58,448 bases of DNA from Deltaproteobacteria bacterium (GCA_019237115.1 JAFAHS010000121.1:1-58448), one strand, 5' to 3'; positions 18,039 through 28,060 are shown, counted from the stretch's first letter. The notes: generated by a model not told the origin, from the sequence alone. Numbers and translations are program-made.

Positions 18039-19187
18039 TCACGCACGCGCTTCAGCATCGTAACGGAAGAGGCGTAGCGCGATGAGAAAAGAGATGAGGC
18101 CGTAGCCAACAAGCACCAGCACCTCGGTTGAGACCCCGGAGAGAGTCCGTCCGCGCAGCATCACGTCCTGGATGGCAGACATCGACCACGTGGTCATCAG
18201 CCCTTGAGCGATCGTCTGTACCGTTCGTGGAAGGGAGTAAAGCGGCCAGAACAGTCCGCCCAGCGAGGCCAGTACGAACGAGACGGCCAGGCCGACCGGA
18301 ATCGCCTGCTCACGCGTGCGCACGAAAGCTGCTACCACGGCGGCAAAGCCGGTCATCGACGCGACGGCCGCCGTCACCACCGCAATGATCGCCACCCATG
18401 AGTGACCGAGCCTTAGTCCGTAGACCAGGTGGCCAAACAGCAAGAGCAATAGCAACTGTGCGGTCCCGACGATCAGTCTTGCGAGAAGCTTCCCTCCGAG
18501 CAGAGAAGCCGGTGCCAGCGGCGCGATGGAAAGCCGGGTGCTGGTGTTCCAGACCTCTTCCTCGCGCAGCGCGAGCGTCACGCTGAAGATCAGGGTCAGG
18601 AGTACGAACATCAGACTGAACCCGGGAATGTTCTGTTCCAGCGAAGAGAATGATAGGGCATCGCCCGTAATGCTGCGCTCGTGCACGGTCAGTAACTCTT
18701 GGCCCAGGGGATCGCCAAGCGACGCGGTCTCACGATCGGCGAGGAGCATTACCATCTTGATGGCCTGGAGCTGCTGCCACTGCGCAGGATCGGTCAGTAG
18801 TTCCACCGTGGAAGGCTTTTGCGCCAGGTAACGCTTGCTCAGTTCCGGAGGGAGAACGAGCGCTGCGGGTGCGGTGTTTGAATCGGCGACCAGCTGATGG
18901 GCGGTGCTACGGGAGACTTCGCGAACATCAAGGTGCTTGCGAAACGACTGAATCAGCGCATTCGCAACTGGACCCTGATCCTCGTTGACGACTGGAAAGA
19001 CGATACTTTGGTTGCCGTCGCCGGACTGGGTGGCAGAGGCGATGACCATTATTACGACGATCGGGACGCCGAGCAGCGCTATGAGCCCAAAGCGGTCGCG
19101 GCCTATAAGCCGGAGGTCCTTAAGCATCACCGCCAGCGTCTTCAAGCCTATACCTCGCGGCCGGGGGGGTTGCCGGATTTGCGCCAC
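18039..19187 (-). CDS. ABC-2 type transporter permease (DrrB/YhhJ-like)
   Basis: A 382-residue permease. One N-terminal span (LIALLGVPIVVIMVIAS), a large external domain to about residue 200, then five clustered spans ending near SFLIALRLF is the ABC2_membrane_3 layout of multidrug and antibiotic exporters. LREEEVWNTSTRLSIAPLAP is the coupling segment between the first and second C-terminal spans. It starts 13 bp after the ATPase gene on the same strand, so the two form a two-gene exporter. No periplasmic adaptor is adjacent. Confidence 0.88.
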   Translation of the reverse strand: MAQIRQPPRPRGIGLKTLAVMLKDLRLIGRDRFGLIALLGVPIVVIMVIASATQSGDGNQSIVFPVVNEDQGPVANALIQSFRKHLDVREVSRSTAHQLVADSNTAPAALVLPPELSKRYLAQKPSTVELLTDPAQWQQLQAIKMVMLLADRETASLGDPLGQELLTVHERSITGDALSFSSLEQNIPGFSLMFVLLTLIFSVTLALREEEVWNTSTRLSIAPLAPASLLGGKLLARLIVGTAQLLLLLLFGHLVYGLRLGHSWVAIIAVVTAAVASMTGFAAVVAAFVRTREQAIPVGLAVSFVLASLGGLFWPLYSLPRTVQTIAQGLMTTWSMSAIQDVMLRGRTLSGVSTEVLVLVGYGLISFLIALRLFRYDAEARA

Positions 19188-19200
19188 ATCAGCGCAAGGA

Positions 19201-20307
19201 TTATTCGCGAGCCTCGCCGCCGGTCAAGTGGAGAAACAGGCTTTCGAGGCTGATCGGCGCAATCCTGAGGCGCACGGATTTGTCGCGACTAATGATTCTC
19301 TGCAACGGTCCGAGAAGATCCGCGGCGCGCCTTACAAACAGGCGCACGAGCCCGTCGTGGCGTTCGACGTGGCAGATTCCGCCCAGTGCACGAAGCGGGG
19401 CAAGATCGACGCGGGGCGAAAGGCCCTTTAGTTCGATGACTTCCGAGAACTCCAGATTGCGAAGTAGCGCGTCCTGGGTCCCGACGGCTAGAACCTTTCC
19501 TTGATCAAGAAAACACAGCCGATCGCAGAGCCCTTCGGCTTCCTCCATGTAGTGCGTCGTATAGAGGATCGCATTGCCATCATCACGAAGGCGGCGAACC
19601 AGTTTGAGAATGTCCTCCCGAGATTGCGGATCCACGCCCGCGGTCGGCTCGTCCAGCAAAATGAGTTTCGGCCGATGCACCAACGCGACTGCCAGGTTCA
19701 AGCGGCGCTTCATGCCGCCGGAATAGGTCGCGACTCGATCGTTGCCACGATCCTGCAAACCGACAAAATCAAGAAGTTGCTCGACGCGGCTTGAGAGTTC
19801 CGCTCCCCGCATGTCGTAGATGCGACCGAAGAAACCAAGATTCTCGGCCCCGGTAAGCGTTGGGTAGAGCGCGAAATCTTGCGGCGCCACGCCAATCATC
19901 CGACGAACCGTTCGTGGTTCGTGGCGTATACTGTGACCCAATAACAGTGCGTCTCCGCCTGAGGGAGGCCGCTCGGTGGCAAGCATTGAAATCAGGGTCG
20001 TCTTCCCGGCCCCATTTACTCCGAGTAACCCGAAGATCTCACCATGACGTACGTCAAAGCTCACGCCGGATACGGCGTCCTTGTCACCGTAGCTCTTGCT
20101 CAGTGCGTCCACATGCAGCGCTACCTTGCCAGGCTCTCTATTCGCTCCAACCAGGGTTAGGTTGCGGTCGCCGTACGAATCGGGTTTAGGATTGCGTTGT
20201 GCCGATGAAGATTGCGCGAACATGGTCGACCTGTGCGCCGAGCCGAGCTCGTTGGATGCTGGCGATGCTTGAGACGTAACGGTTTGCTGTGTATTCAAAC
20301 TGGACAT
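19201..20307 (-). CDS. ABC transporter ATP-binding protein (DrrA-like)
   Basis: A 368-residue ATPase: Walker A GVNGAGKTT, Q-loop VAPQDFALYP, signature YSGGMKRR, Walker B LILLDEPTAG with the catalytic Glu, and H-loop TTHYMEE are all present. The C-terminal region after residue 300 is the DrrA-type tail. The first 60 residues before VALHVDALSKSYG are polar and not needed for the domain, and no ribosome site is clear at 20307, so the true start could be internal (for example Met29). Pairs with the permease downstream. Confidence 0.9.
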   Translation of the reverse strand: MSSLNTQQTVTSQASPASNELGSAHRSTMFAQSSSAQRNPKPDSYGDRNLTLVGANREPGKVALHVDALSKSYGDKDAVSGVSFDVRHGEIFGLLGVNGAGKTTLISMLATERPPSGGDALLLGHSIRHEPRTVRRMIGVAPQDFALYPTLTGAENLGFFGRIYDMRGAELSSRVEQLLDFVGLQDRGNDRVATYSGGMKRRLNLAVALVHRPKLILLDEPTAGVDPQSREDILKLVRRLRDDGNAILYTTHYMEEAEGLCDRLCFLDQGKVLAVGTQDALLRNLEFSEVIELKGLSPRVDLAPLRALGGICHVERHDGLVRLFVRRAADLLGPLQRIISRDKSVRLRIAPISLESLFLHLTGGEARE

Positions 20308-21102
20308 GATGACCGACGTCGTAATGCAAACACCATTCCCCGCGGTTAAAGGACAAAATCTTCAGTTAATATAAAGGGAATTCCCTCCTGAGCGTGTTTC
20401 GTCGCAATCGTGGACTTTCGCAAATTCGCGAAACACCTCGCGACTCACCTTGCACTGCCGTCATGAGGATAGGAGGTTTTAAACCGTGAGGACCCAGCAT
20501 GGCACAAAGCTGGTAAAGAGCGACGAAGACGAAAAGAGCGAAACCTATCTCCTACGCTGCGTCGGTCATGTTCCAATTTTTTGTGATTCAGTGATAAGCG
20601 CGCGTAGCACGGGGTTCGCTGGGCGACGCTTCAGCGTATATCCCTGCCATGTGAAAGCCGTTCTGAGAATCATCACTATGAGCCAGTGAGCCGGGGCCTC
20701 TGGCTTGGCTCGATGGGATTCCCGTCGCGGACCGGCGCACCGCGGTCGCTCGAGATCTGCATTTTAAACCTTTCGATGCGCCGCCGACCGCCGTCCATGC
20801 GCCTGCATGGGACCTTGGTCCACTGGTGTGGCGAGCGTGGGCATGAGTCTGCAGACCCGGATGCTCGGGTGGCGGCACGGGGACGGGGTAGTTGCGTGGA
20901 GGTTTCACACGAGTATCCTGCCGTCGTCCGAATTGAGCTGAATGTGGGGCACAACTAACAATCGTATGCGCAGTGGAACTCGGCTAAGCAGACCCGGATT
21001 CCGACCATCGGATCTTACATCGGCGGCGGCTTTGTCGAGAGACCCTCGCCGTTCCTCAACGACTGATTCCTACGGTGAACTCGAACAGACAGGGGAAGGA
21101 TC
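20308..21102. other. Divergent regulatory region, about 795 bp
   Basis: It separates the leftward ABC exporter and the rightward TolC operon. It contains a perfect palindrome GGGAATTCCC at 20376-20385 in an AT-rich context near the ABC start, and an inverted repeat TTTCGC-N6-GCGAAA at 20416-20433. Either could be an operator. A possible tiny gene at 20486 is listed separately. Confidence 0.45.
20486..20689 (+). CDS. Possible small protein with strong ribosome site
   Basis: AGGAGG at 20471-20476 is followed nine bases later by GTG and a 67-codon frame (beginning MRTQHGTKLVKSDEDEK). The Shine-Dalgarno is as good as any in the window, but the protein resembles no family and the C-terminal half reads like random frame. 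Low confidence. Confidence 0.25.
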   Translation: MRTQHGTKLVKSDEDEKSETYLLRCVGHVPIFCDSVISARSTGFAGRRFSVYPCHVKAVLRIITMSQ

Positions 21103-22629
21103 ATGACGCAGCGGAACGCCTCTTGGATGAGACCGATGGTGGAAATTCCAGCAGGCCTCTGGTTGCTGGTGATCTTGGGAGTTGTGCCCGCGGTTCTCAT
21201 GGCTTGCGGACCGATTCATTTCAATCCCGGTGCGGACGTCGCTCCGCCGAATGATCCCGCCCGCGTGTGGATTCCACCCCTGTCAGTCGCAAGCACCGAC
21301 CGGACCACCTCGAGGCTCGACGAGCTTCGCGCAGTGGATTTGGGACCTGCTCAAGCGGCACCGGCGGGTAACGAATACGATCTGCCGACGCTGGTCGAGG
21401 TTGCACTACGTTCGAACCCTCAGACCAGGCGAGCCTGGTATCAGGCACGGGCGGCTGCGGCGCAATACGGTCGGTCGCATTCGGACGACTACCCGAAGGT
21501 CGCTGCCGAGGCCATCGGCGGGTATTTCAAGGTGCCGCTTGAGTTTCCCGGAGAAACCCTGATCATTCGCAATGAAGATTTCCTGCCGAAGATTCAGGTG
21601 ACTTACGATCTGCTCGACTTCGGCCGAAGTCGAGCAGCTCAACGGGGGGCACGCGAGCAGCTCATCGCTGCCAATTTCGCATTCAATCGCGCCATGCAGG
21701 ACGTCGTGTTCGAGGTCGAAAAGGCTTACTACGTTCTCGCTGCGGCGAACGCGAGCGTCAGCGCGGCCGATGCCAATCTCAAGCTGGCGCGCACCAGTGT
21801 CGACGCCATACTGGAGCGCCATCGGGTGGGACTCGCGACTCGGCCGCAAGTCCTCCTGGCGAAGCAGGTCCAGGCGCAGGCCGTCTACGATCTCGAGAAC
21901 GCCAAGTCCATGGTTCATGACGCGGAAGCAAATCTGCGTCTGGTCGTCGGAGTCGCGGCTGACGCGCCCATCGAAATCCCGCGCCGCGAGGTCGACCATC
22001 TTCCGCAAACTTTGGGCGACGATGTCGAAATACTCATGACCGACGCGCTCAAGCAGCGGCCCGACATAGCCGCGCAAATTGCAGCGGTGCGTGCCGGTGA
22101 CGCGGCGCTCGCGCGCGCGAAGGCGGAGTATTACCCCGAAGTCGAAATCGGCGGGAATTACGGACAGGTCATTTGGAGCTATACGGTAAACGGAGGACCT
22201 AGCCAGAATTTGAATCAGCCGTTTTATGGGGCGGGGCTCACCCTGCGCTGGAATCTGTTCACCGGATTCGATCGCTACTATGGCGTGCAAAAGGCCATGG
22301 CCGAACGCGACGCCGCTCGGGCAGAGCTTAGGTCAACGCAGCTCAGCGCAAGTACAGCTGTGTGGACGGCTTACTACGACTTTCGCTCGGCCAGAAAGAA
22401 ATACGAGGCTTCGCAAGCACTGGTCACCGCGTCGGAGGACTCCTACCAGGCAAACCTGGAAAGCCACCGGCGCGGACTCGCAACCATCACCGATTTGATC
22501 GGTGCAGAGCGCGACCTGATGGCAGCCCGATATACGCTCGTCCAAACAAAGGCCGGCCTGTTGATCTCGTCGTCCGCCCTGGTCCACGCACTCGGCGGCG
22601 CGTCTGCCTCGAGCGCGCCGGTACCGTGA
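21103..22629 (+). CDS. TolC/NodT-type outer-membrane efflux lipoprotein
   Basis: A 508-residue outer-membrane channel of the OEP family, which forms trimeric efflux ducts. The signal peptide ends in a lipobox, VLMAC with Cys35, so it is a lipoprotein. Two OEP repeats follow: the first from about residue 105 (DLPTLVEVALRSNPQTRRAW) and the second from about 300 with LKQRPDIAAQIAAVRAGDAAL and the YYPEVEIGGNYG strand. AGGGGAAGGATC precedes the ATG. It is first in a four-gene operon and overlaps the next start by four bases (GTGA). Confidence 0.92.
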   Translation: MTQRNASWMRPMVEIPAGLWLLVILGVVPAVLMACGPIHFNPGADVAPPNDPARVWIPPLSVASTDRTTSRLDELRAVDLGPAQAAPAGNEYDLPTLVEVALRSNPQTRRAWYQARAAAAQYGRSHSDDYPKVAAEAIGGYFKVPLEFPGETLIIRNEDFLPKIQVTYDLLDFGRSRAAQRGAREQLIAANFAFNRAMQDVVFEVEKAYYVLAAANASVSAADANLKLARTSVDAILERHRVGLATRPQVLLAKQVQAQAVYDLENAKSMVHDAEANLRLVVGVAADAPIEIPRREVDHLPQTLGDDVEILMTDALKQRPDIAAQIAAVRAGDAALARAKAEYYPEVEIGGNYGQVIWSYTVNGGPSQNLNQPFYGAGLTLRWNLFTGFDRYYGVQKAMAERDAARAELRSTQLSASTAVWTAYYDFRSARKKYEASQALVTASEDSYQANLESHRRGLATITDLIGAERDLMAARYTLVQTKAGLLISSSALVHALGGASASSAPVP

Positions 22630-22889
22630 ATTCTCGACCCCGAATTGAACCGCCGACGGGTCTCGCTGGCCCGCTCGCCCTGGCATGCTGCAGTCCGATC
22701 ATCAGCGTGGCGGGGGCGGATTTCCCGCTGTGGGTATTATGTCTTCTAGTGGGAGCCGCGATTGCGCTATCTTTGCGGCCGTTGTTTGTCGCCAGCGGAA
22801 TCGACCAGTGGATGGTGCCCCGAGTCCTCGTCTACTCCTGTCTTGCGCTGGTGGTCGCCTTCCTCTGCTGGCTGCTGGTTGGGAGATGA
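22626..22889 (+). CDS. ytcA: YtcA-like small membrane lipoprotein
   Basis: An 87-residue protein starting at GTG 22626, overlapping the TolC stop by four bases. It has a hydrophobic start with a candidate lipobox (LALAC), then SPIISVAGADFPLW, followed by two spans separated by SGIDQWMVPR. This aligns by eye with E. coli YtcA, where a similar Cys-Ser-Pro-xIPVxGAYYPGW segment is followed by two spans. YtcA sits with mdtNOP in E. coli, and here too it lies between TolC-like and HlyD-like genes, which supports the call. Its role in efflux is not known. Confidence 0.75.
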   Translation: MNSRPRIEPPTGLAGPLALACCSPIISVAGADFPLWVLCLLVGAAIALSLRPLFVASGIDQWMVPRVLVYSCLALVVAFLCWLLVGR

Positions 22890-22906
22890 ATCGGTAAAAG
22901 GTTCCT

Positions 22907-23941
22907 ATGGCGCTGCCGAGCAAAACGGCATCGAAACGTCCCCCGTGGGTGCGGGCTCTGGGGCGAACGTTGAGCGGCGTTCTGGTCCTCGTGACCTTGG
23001 TGTTGGGATGGTTCGTTTACCGAGTGTATTATGCGAATCCCCGGACCGATGACGCTTACGTTCACGCGGACACGGCGGCGGTGGCGGCCCACGTCAGTGG
23101 GCAAATCCTAAAACTACCCATCAAGGACAACCAGCGAGTAAAGCGAGGGGACCTTTTGTTCGTAGTCGATCCGCGTCCCTACAAACTCGCGCTGGATACG
23201 GCCCGGACCAGGCTGCACCTTACCGAGATCGAGATCAAAACGCTGCAGGACACCATCAAGGCCGCCGAGGCACAGCTGGCCGAGCGCAAGGTCGATGCGG
23301 CGAACGTCAAACAATATTTGGACCGCATCGTGCCGTTGCGCGAGCGGGATTTCGTCACCGACAACGATGTGGTCGAGGCGCGCAACAAGCTTAAGGCGGC
23401 GCAGGCGAGCGTCGCTGCCGCGACTTCCGACCTGCAAAAGGCGCAAGATGCGTTGGGAGTTTTGGGCGATGTCAACCAGCGAATCCGTGCAGCCCAGGAG
23501 GCGATTGAGGACGCGCAGCTTAACTACGATTACTGCTTCGTTCGAGCGCCATTCGACGGATATGTAACCAACCTGAACATTGCCGAGGGGCAATACGCCA
23601 ATGTCGGGCAGCCGGTGCTGACTCTCATTGACGACAGCAATTGGTACGTGCTCGCGTATTTCCGGGAAGACCTGCTGGATCGAATCCGGCCTGGAATGTT
23701 CGCCGACGTGTCGCTGCTGAGCTACCCGGGACGGCTTTTCCAGGGAGAGGTCGAAGGGATAGGGTGGGGACTCTTTCAATCCAATGGTGCTACCGTCGCT
23801 GGGCTGCCAAATGTCGAAGAGACCTTGAATTGGGTGCGACTCAACCAACGCTTTCCCGTTCGAATCAGTCTCAAACCCGCTGACGCCAATCATCCGTTTC
23901 GGATCGGTCAAACCGCAGTGGTCACCGTAAGAGGCAGATAG
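22907..23941 (+). CDS. HlyD/MdtN-type periplasmic adaptor protein
   Basis: A 344-residue membrane-fusion protein: one N-terminal span (about 23-43, LVLVTLVLGWFVYRVYY), TDDAYVHADTAAVAAHVSG introducing the lipoyl half, GDLLFVVDPRPY, a helical hairpin from roughly 90 to 180, then DYCFVRAPFDGYVTNLNIAEGQ completing the lipoyl domain and a beta-barrel ending RIGQTAVVTVRGR. These are the hallmarks of EmrA/MdtN adaptors linking an inner-membrane pump to TolC. The stop TAG shares one base with the next GTG start. Confidence 0.92.
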   Translation: MALPSKTASKRPPWVRALGRTLSGVLVLVTLVLGWFVYRVYYANPRTDDAYVHADTAAVAAHVSGQILKLPIKDNQRVKRGDLLFVVDPRPYKLALDTARTRLHLTEIEIKTLQDTIKAAEAQLAERKVDAANVKQYLDRIVPLRERDFVTDNDVVEARNKLKAAQASVAAATSDLQKAQDALGVLGDVNQRIRAAQEAIEDAQLNYDYCFVRAPFDGYVTNLNIAEGQYANVGQPVLTLIDDSNWYVLAYFREDLLDRIRPGMFADVSLLSYPGRLFQGEVEGIGWGLFQSNGATVAGLPNVEETLNWVRLNQRFPVRISLKPADANHPFRIGQTAVVTVRGR

Positions 23942-26071
23942 TGGCCGTGTCGGCCATCGCGTTCCTGGCAAAAGAGCTGGCTCCGACTCACCGGCGATTC
24001 GTCGAGGCTGCGCGGACCGCCGTCAAAGCCACCGTTACTACGGGGTGTGCCGCAACACTACAGATACTCGGTCCGTTCGGAGCCCTGTTCGCCTTCCGCC
24101 TTGGACAACCTGGAATTTCCTTCGGACTGTTTGAAGGAGGCGTGGCCATTGTCTCGGCTGCGATAATGCAGGCAGCCATCGTGCCGATAACCGGCAAACT
24201 GCTGGACTATCCGGGGCTCATTATCGCCTTCCTGTTTGTCGTGTTCGCGACCGTGGCCTACCTGCTGTCCAAGACCCGACTGTTTCTGATCCTCGTATGT
24301 CGGGATTTTTGAGCCGGGTCAGATCGGCTGGGGATCGACCTACACTTTTGACGGGATTTTGGCCGCGACTCTGGTGATGGTCGCAGTCGACACCTGGATT
24401 CGGCCATCGCCGGCGGAACCACGGCTCCTGGAGTCCGTCGCCGCAGACTTCGAACGATCCCGGATGCGACTCGAAATGGTCGGGCAACGCTATCTCGATC
24501 CACTCTCCGCGCCGTTGCCGACTGCACAACTCGCATCGCGCCTGGCACCACACCTGGCGCTGCTGGAGTCGATCAAGGAACACGAGAAGCCGACGCCTAA
24601 GCGTCTCGCGGCCTTACTGGACGCGGTGGTTACCGCCGAGCGGATCTTTCTGGAAGTGGAACGTCTCGCGGTACTCGCGAATGAACCGGTAGCTGATGAA
24701 ATCAGACAAGCATATGGACACCAGCTCGAGGAGGTTTTGCGCGAGCTCGAGGCGGCTCTCGCGAGACGGGCCGAGAACGTGCTCGCGGGAATCCCGGATT
24801 CTAAGCATCCCGCAGAGGGGATCCCACCTCATTTGCGCGAGTTGATCCAGGACCTGAGAGAAGCGAGCGGGCAAGGTTTGCCGAGCAGGGAGACTTCGAC
24901 GGCTTTCGAGGCGTCGAATTTTGCCGGCTTTGTCGACGCTCTGGACCTGATCGAAAATCTGCTCACGCCGGTTTTCGGTCGGGTCGCTGTCGAGGAAACC
25001 GGGGGAGAAGATACCGCCGGGCAGCAATTTTTCGACGCCGACAGATTTCGCTTCAGTGTGAAGCTGGGAGCCACAATGGCACTGGGCCTCCAGGTCGGAC
25101 TGACCACGCAACGCGCCGACCTTCAGACCATCCTCTGGAGCATCGCGGTCGCCGGCCAACCCAACCAATATGGCGCGGTCTTCCGCAAGACCATCCTGCG
25201 CCTGGTCGGATGCCTGATGGGCGGGCTTGCGGCGCTCGGCGCGATGCTGCTGGTGTCGGAGAACTTCGACTCGCTCCCCGCATATCTGGTCGCGATATTC
25301 GCGGTGACCTTTTTCTCGGCTTACGTAGCGCAGAGCAGCGACTGGTTGAACTATGCAGGCATTCAAACCGGCATCACGTTTCTGATCTGCTATGTCGGAC
25401 TAGGGCCAAGTTCCGACATTTACCGGCCCCTGTGGCGCTTTTGGGGTATCGTGCTGGGCGTTATCACGACGGGATTCGTGTTTTTGTTTTTATGGCCGGA
25501 ATATGCCAGTGACAAACTGGTTGCGAGTCTCATTAAATTTATTCGCAACACGGTCGATTTCGCGAAGGAAGTTGCCGACGGAACCGTCACCGAGGGACGG
25601 ATTGCCGCCGTAGAGCGGCGCCTCAGTTCAGACCTGCTTGAAGTGCTCAATTTCGCGGATCAGGCGAAACTTGAAGGACAACGCGGGCGGGTGAATTCAA
25701 CCAACGGAGTTACTGCCGCGGCCACCCTCATCCGAATCGCGTACCGCTTTCTGGTCATAGCGCGCGCGCGGGTATCGGGAGCGGAAGCGACTCTACCGCA
25801 CGAGGTGCTCGCGCAGCGCCTTGCGCAGGAAAAGGAATATTCCAGTGCGCTTGAATCGAAAATCGACATGCTTGAGTCGATCCGTTCGCCGGACCGATTC
25901 CCCGGACCGTTACCGCAATCAACTATTGAGTTTACACACGCACGCGACGATTTAACGACCCGCGTATTGTCTGAAAATAGTAATCTGGCTGCACAGCTGG
26001 AGTCCTATCGTCGACTTCCCATACTTCTGGAACACCTTGACGATGCGCTTTCGAAGATTGAGCTATCGTAA
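23941..26071 (+). pseudogene. FUSC family transporter (MdtO-like), reading frame broken near 24295
   Basis: Two frames make up one FUSC transporter. The first (23941-24312) encodes the N-terminal spans and ends in LFLILVCRDF-stop. The second is one frame over and, read upstream of its nominal start, gives YVGIFEPGQIGWGSTYTFDG, then carries on to 26071. The intact paralogue at 8281 reads FYGVVFAPQQIGWDAANDFGG at the same point. Compared with it, about eight residues (EVVCLNTF) are absent between LFLI and YVG, consistent with a deletion of about 20 nt, though an indel error is possible. The second half keeps the FLWPEYASDKL motif. It closes the efflux operon. Confidence 0.8.
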
Positions 26072-26319
26072 ACTCTGATGTTTCACCTCTCGAAAACGTT
26101 CGGGCTTAATTCAACTCCTGCGATCAAGAGCCAGAAACCGGACCGAGGCCTGTCCCGTTATTTCGCACGAAAGTCCATAATTTTTCTCGCAGACGCGGCA
26201 GCCCTGCGCCCGCTCAGGAAAAGACATTTTTCTCAGCGATGCGCGCGCCAGGTTTGCCGCAAGCGTAGCTTTTGGCTGACTCTGATCAGCTCCAACGGCA
26301 CCAGCCAGGTAGGTGAGTC

Positions 26320-27318
26320 ATGGGACTGCTAATAAATGGTCAATGGCACGATAGCTGGTACGACACGAGTAAGACCGGCGGTCGTTTCGTGCGTACCGAC
26401 GCCGCCTTTCGGAACTGGGTAACCCCGACGGGCGAACCTGGCCCGAGTGGCTCAGGTGGCTTCAAAGCCGAGCCGGGGCGCTATCATCTATACGTATCTC
26501 TGGCCTGCCCGTGGGCGCATCGAACGTTGATTTTCCGCAAGCTCAAGCGGCTCGAGCAGGTGATATCGACGTCGGTGGTTGATCCGGTCATGGGTAGCAA
26601 TGGGTGGTCATTCACGGCTCCCGATGGATCCCTCTTTCCGGGGTCAACCCCCGATAGTGTCAACGGGGTTCGGTATCTTTACGAGGTCTATCGATTAGCC
26701 CTCGCCGACTACACCGGCCGCGTGACGGTTCCGGTCTTGTGGGATAAACACCGCAACACGATCGTCAACAACGAATCCGCCGAGATTATCCGGATGCTGA
26801 ACAGCGCCTTCGATGAGTGGGGAAGTCGCGAGATTAATTTTCTTCCGGCTGATTTGCGTACCCGAATCGATGAGATCAATGCGTTTGTCTATGACAACGT
26901 GAACAACGGGGTTTACAAGTGCGGCTTCGCTACCGCGCAAGCGGCCTACGAGACCGCCTTCGACGCGCTGTTCGCCGCTCTTGATCGGATCGAGACACAG
27001 CTCGCTAGCCAGCGCTATCTTGCGGGTAACGAGCTGACGGAAGCCGACTGGCGCCTGTTCACCACTCTGGCCCGCTTCGATTCAGTCTACTACGGCCATT
27101 TCAAGTGCAATCTGCGACGGCTTGTCGACTATCCGAATCTGTGGAATTACACGCGCGAACTCTATCAGAAGCCCGGCGTAGCGGAGACCGTCAATCTCGT
27201 ACACATCAAGCGTCACTATTACGTTAGTCACACGACCATTAACCCCACGGGCATCGTTCCCAAAGGACCTTTGCTCGATTTCGCGGCAGCGCACGATCGC
27301 GCGCTTCTGAAGATATGA
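26320..27318 (+). CDS. yqjG: Glutathionyl-hydroquinone reductase (YqjG/ECM4 family)
   Basis: A 332-residue omega-like GST. The catalytic Cys63 lies in LACPWAHRTL, the conserved CPWAH motif. VPVLWDKHRNTIVNNESAEI is the glutathione-binding loop and ELTEADWRLFTTLARFD the C-terminal helical core; HYYVSHTTINPTGIVPKGP closes the protein as in the family. These enzymes reduce glutathionyl-hydroquinones formed during quinone and chlorinated-aromatic metabolism. AGGTGAG lies just ahead of the ATG. It sits after the efflux operon, a reasonable companion in aromatic detoxification. Confidence 0.93.
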   Translation: MGLLINGQWHDSWYDTSKTGGRFVRTDAAFRNWVTPTGEPGPSGSGGFKAEPGRYHLYVSLACPWAHRTLIFRKLKRLEQVISTSVVDPVMGSNGWSFTAPDGSLFPGSTPDSVNGVRYLYEVYRLALADYTGRVTVPVLWDKHRNTIVNNESAEIIRMLNSAFDEWGSREINFLPADLRTRIDEINAFVYDNVNNGVYKCGFATAQAAYETAFDALFAALDRIETQLASQRYLAGNELTEADWRLFTTLARFDSVYYGHFKCNLRRLVDYPNLWNYTRELYQKPGVAETVNLVHIKRHYYVSHTTINPTGIVPKGPLLDFAAAHDRALLKI

Positions 27319-27414
27319 TATTTCGCGTGGTCGGTGTCTTCAGCCAGTAGTGGTTCCTCTTGTTACGCCGACGACGAAAACCCCTTCCGTTGGGATATCA
27401 GCGGGCGTGAGCGT

Positions 27415-27861
27415 ATGAAGCTTCCAGTTACTTGTAGAACGGTTGCGGCGTTGGTCGGCCTGTGGTTCGGGTTGATGAGCATAGTTTGCGCTTCGGACAC
27501 CCTCGCCCCCGGATGGGACCCGAACGCATTCCAGGGTGAGAGCACCCTGGAGATAATGACGGTCGGGGCCAAAGAAGGCGAACACTGGTCGAGGCTGTGG
27601 CTGGTCGTAATCGACGGAAAGCTTTACGTGCGGCTGGGCGATCGGTCCTTTGAGCGAGTTCAGAAAAACGTTGCAAGCCCGTACGTGCAGGTGAAGGTTG
27701 CCGGAAAGAAGTTCGACAGGGTCCGGGTCGAGGCGGCTCCTGGCATGGCTGAGAAGGTCGCAGCCGCGATGGCCGACAAATACTTCCTGGATGTTCTGGT
27801 TCGGCACGAGCCGCATCCAATGACAGCGCGTCTCGTTGCCGAACCGGTTTCACCTCCATGA
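27415..27861 (+). CDS. Exported DUF2255-like protein
   Basis: About 148 residues beginning with a signal peptide (MKLPVTCRTVAALVGLWFGLMSIVCASD). The mature part (EIMTVGAKEGEHWSRLWLVVIDGKLYVRLGD, then KVAGKKFDRVRVEA and AAMADKYFLDVLVRH) resembles the DUF2255/split-barrel group, where a Trp-x-Val-Val-x-Asp-Gly-x-x-Tyr-Val-Arg strand is usual. The start at 27415 was chosen because it opens the signal peptide. Function unknown; export is unusual for the group. Confidence 0.65.
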   Translation: MKLPVTCRTVAALVGLWFGLMSIVCASDTLAPGWDPNAFQGESTLEIMTVGAKEGEHWSRLWLVVIDGKLYVRLGDRSFERVQKNVASPYVQVKVAGKKFDRVRVEAAPGMAEKVAAAMADKYFLDVLVRHEPHPMTARLVAEPVSPP

Positions 27862-28060
27862 ACGGAGGCTGAGTTGGAGCCTTCTAGTTGAGCGTTTGAG
27901 AAGCACGACCAAGCCGAGCACCATGAGCCAGTTGGGGCATTCAGCTGTCGGACGCGCTGCTCCAATTGAACCGCTCTCCAGCGACCAAGGCCCGCATGCG
28001 TCTCGATTTCCTGGGTCGCAGCAGCGCAGATTACTGGCGCCTCGCTTGGGTTGGCCCGCC

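Noticed and set aside
24359..26071. Separate 570-residue FUSC protein starting at TTG 24359
   Set aside because: Reading upstream in the same frame continues FUSC homology (YVGIFEPGQIGW), so this is the rest of a broken gene and not an independent one.
26078..26332. Plus-strand 84-codon frame before the hydroquinone reductase
   Set aside because: It overlaps the reductase start in another frame and has no ribosome site or family signal.
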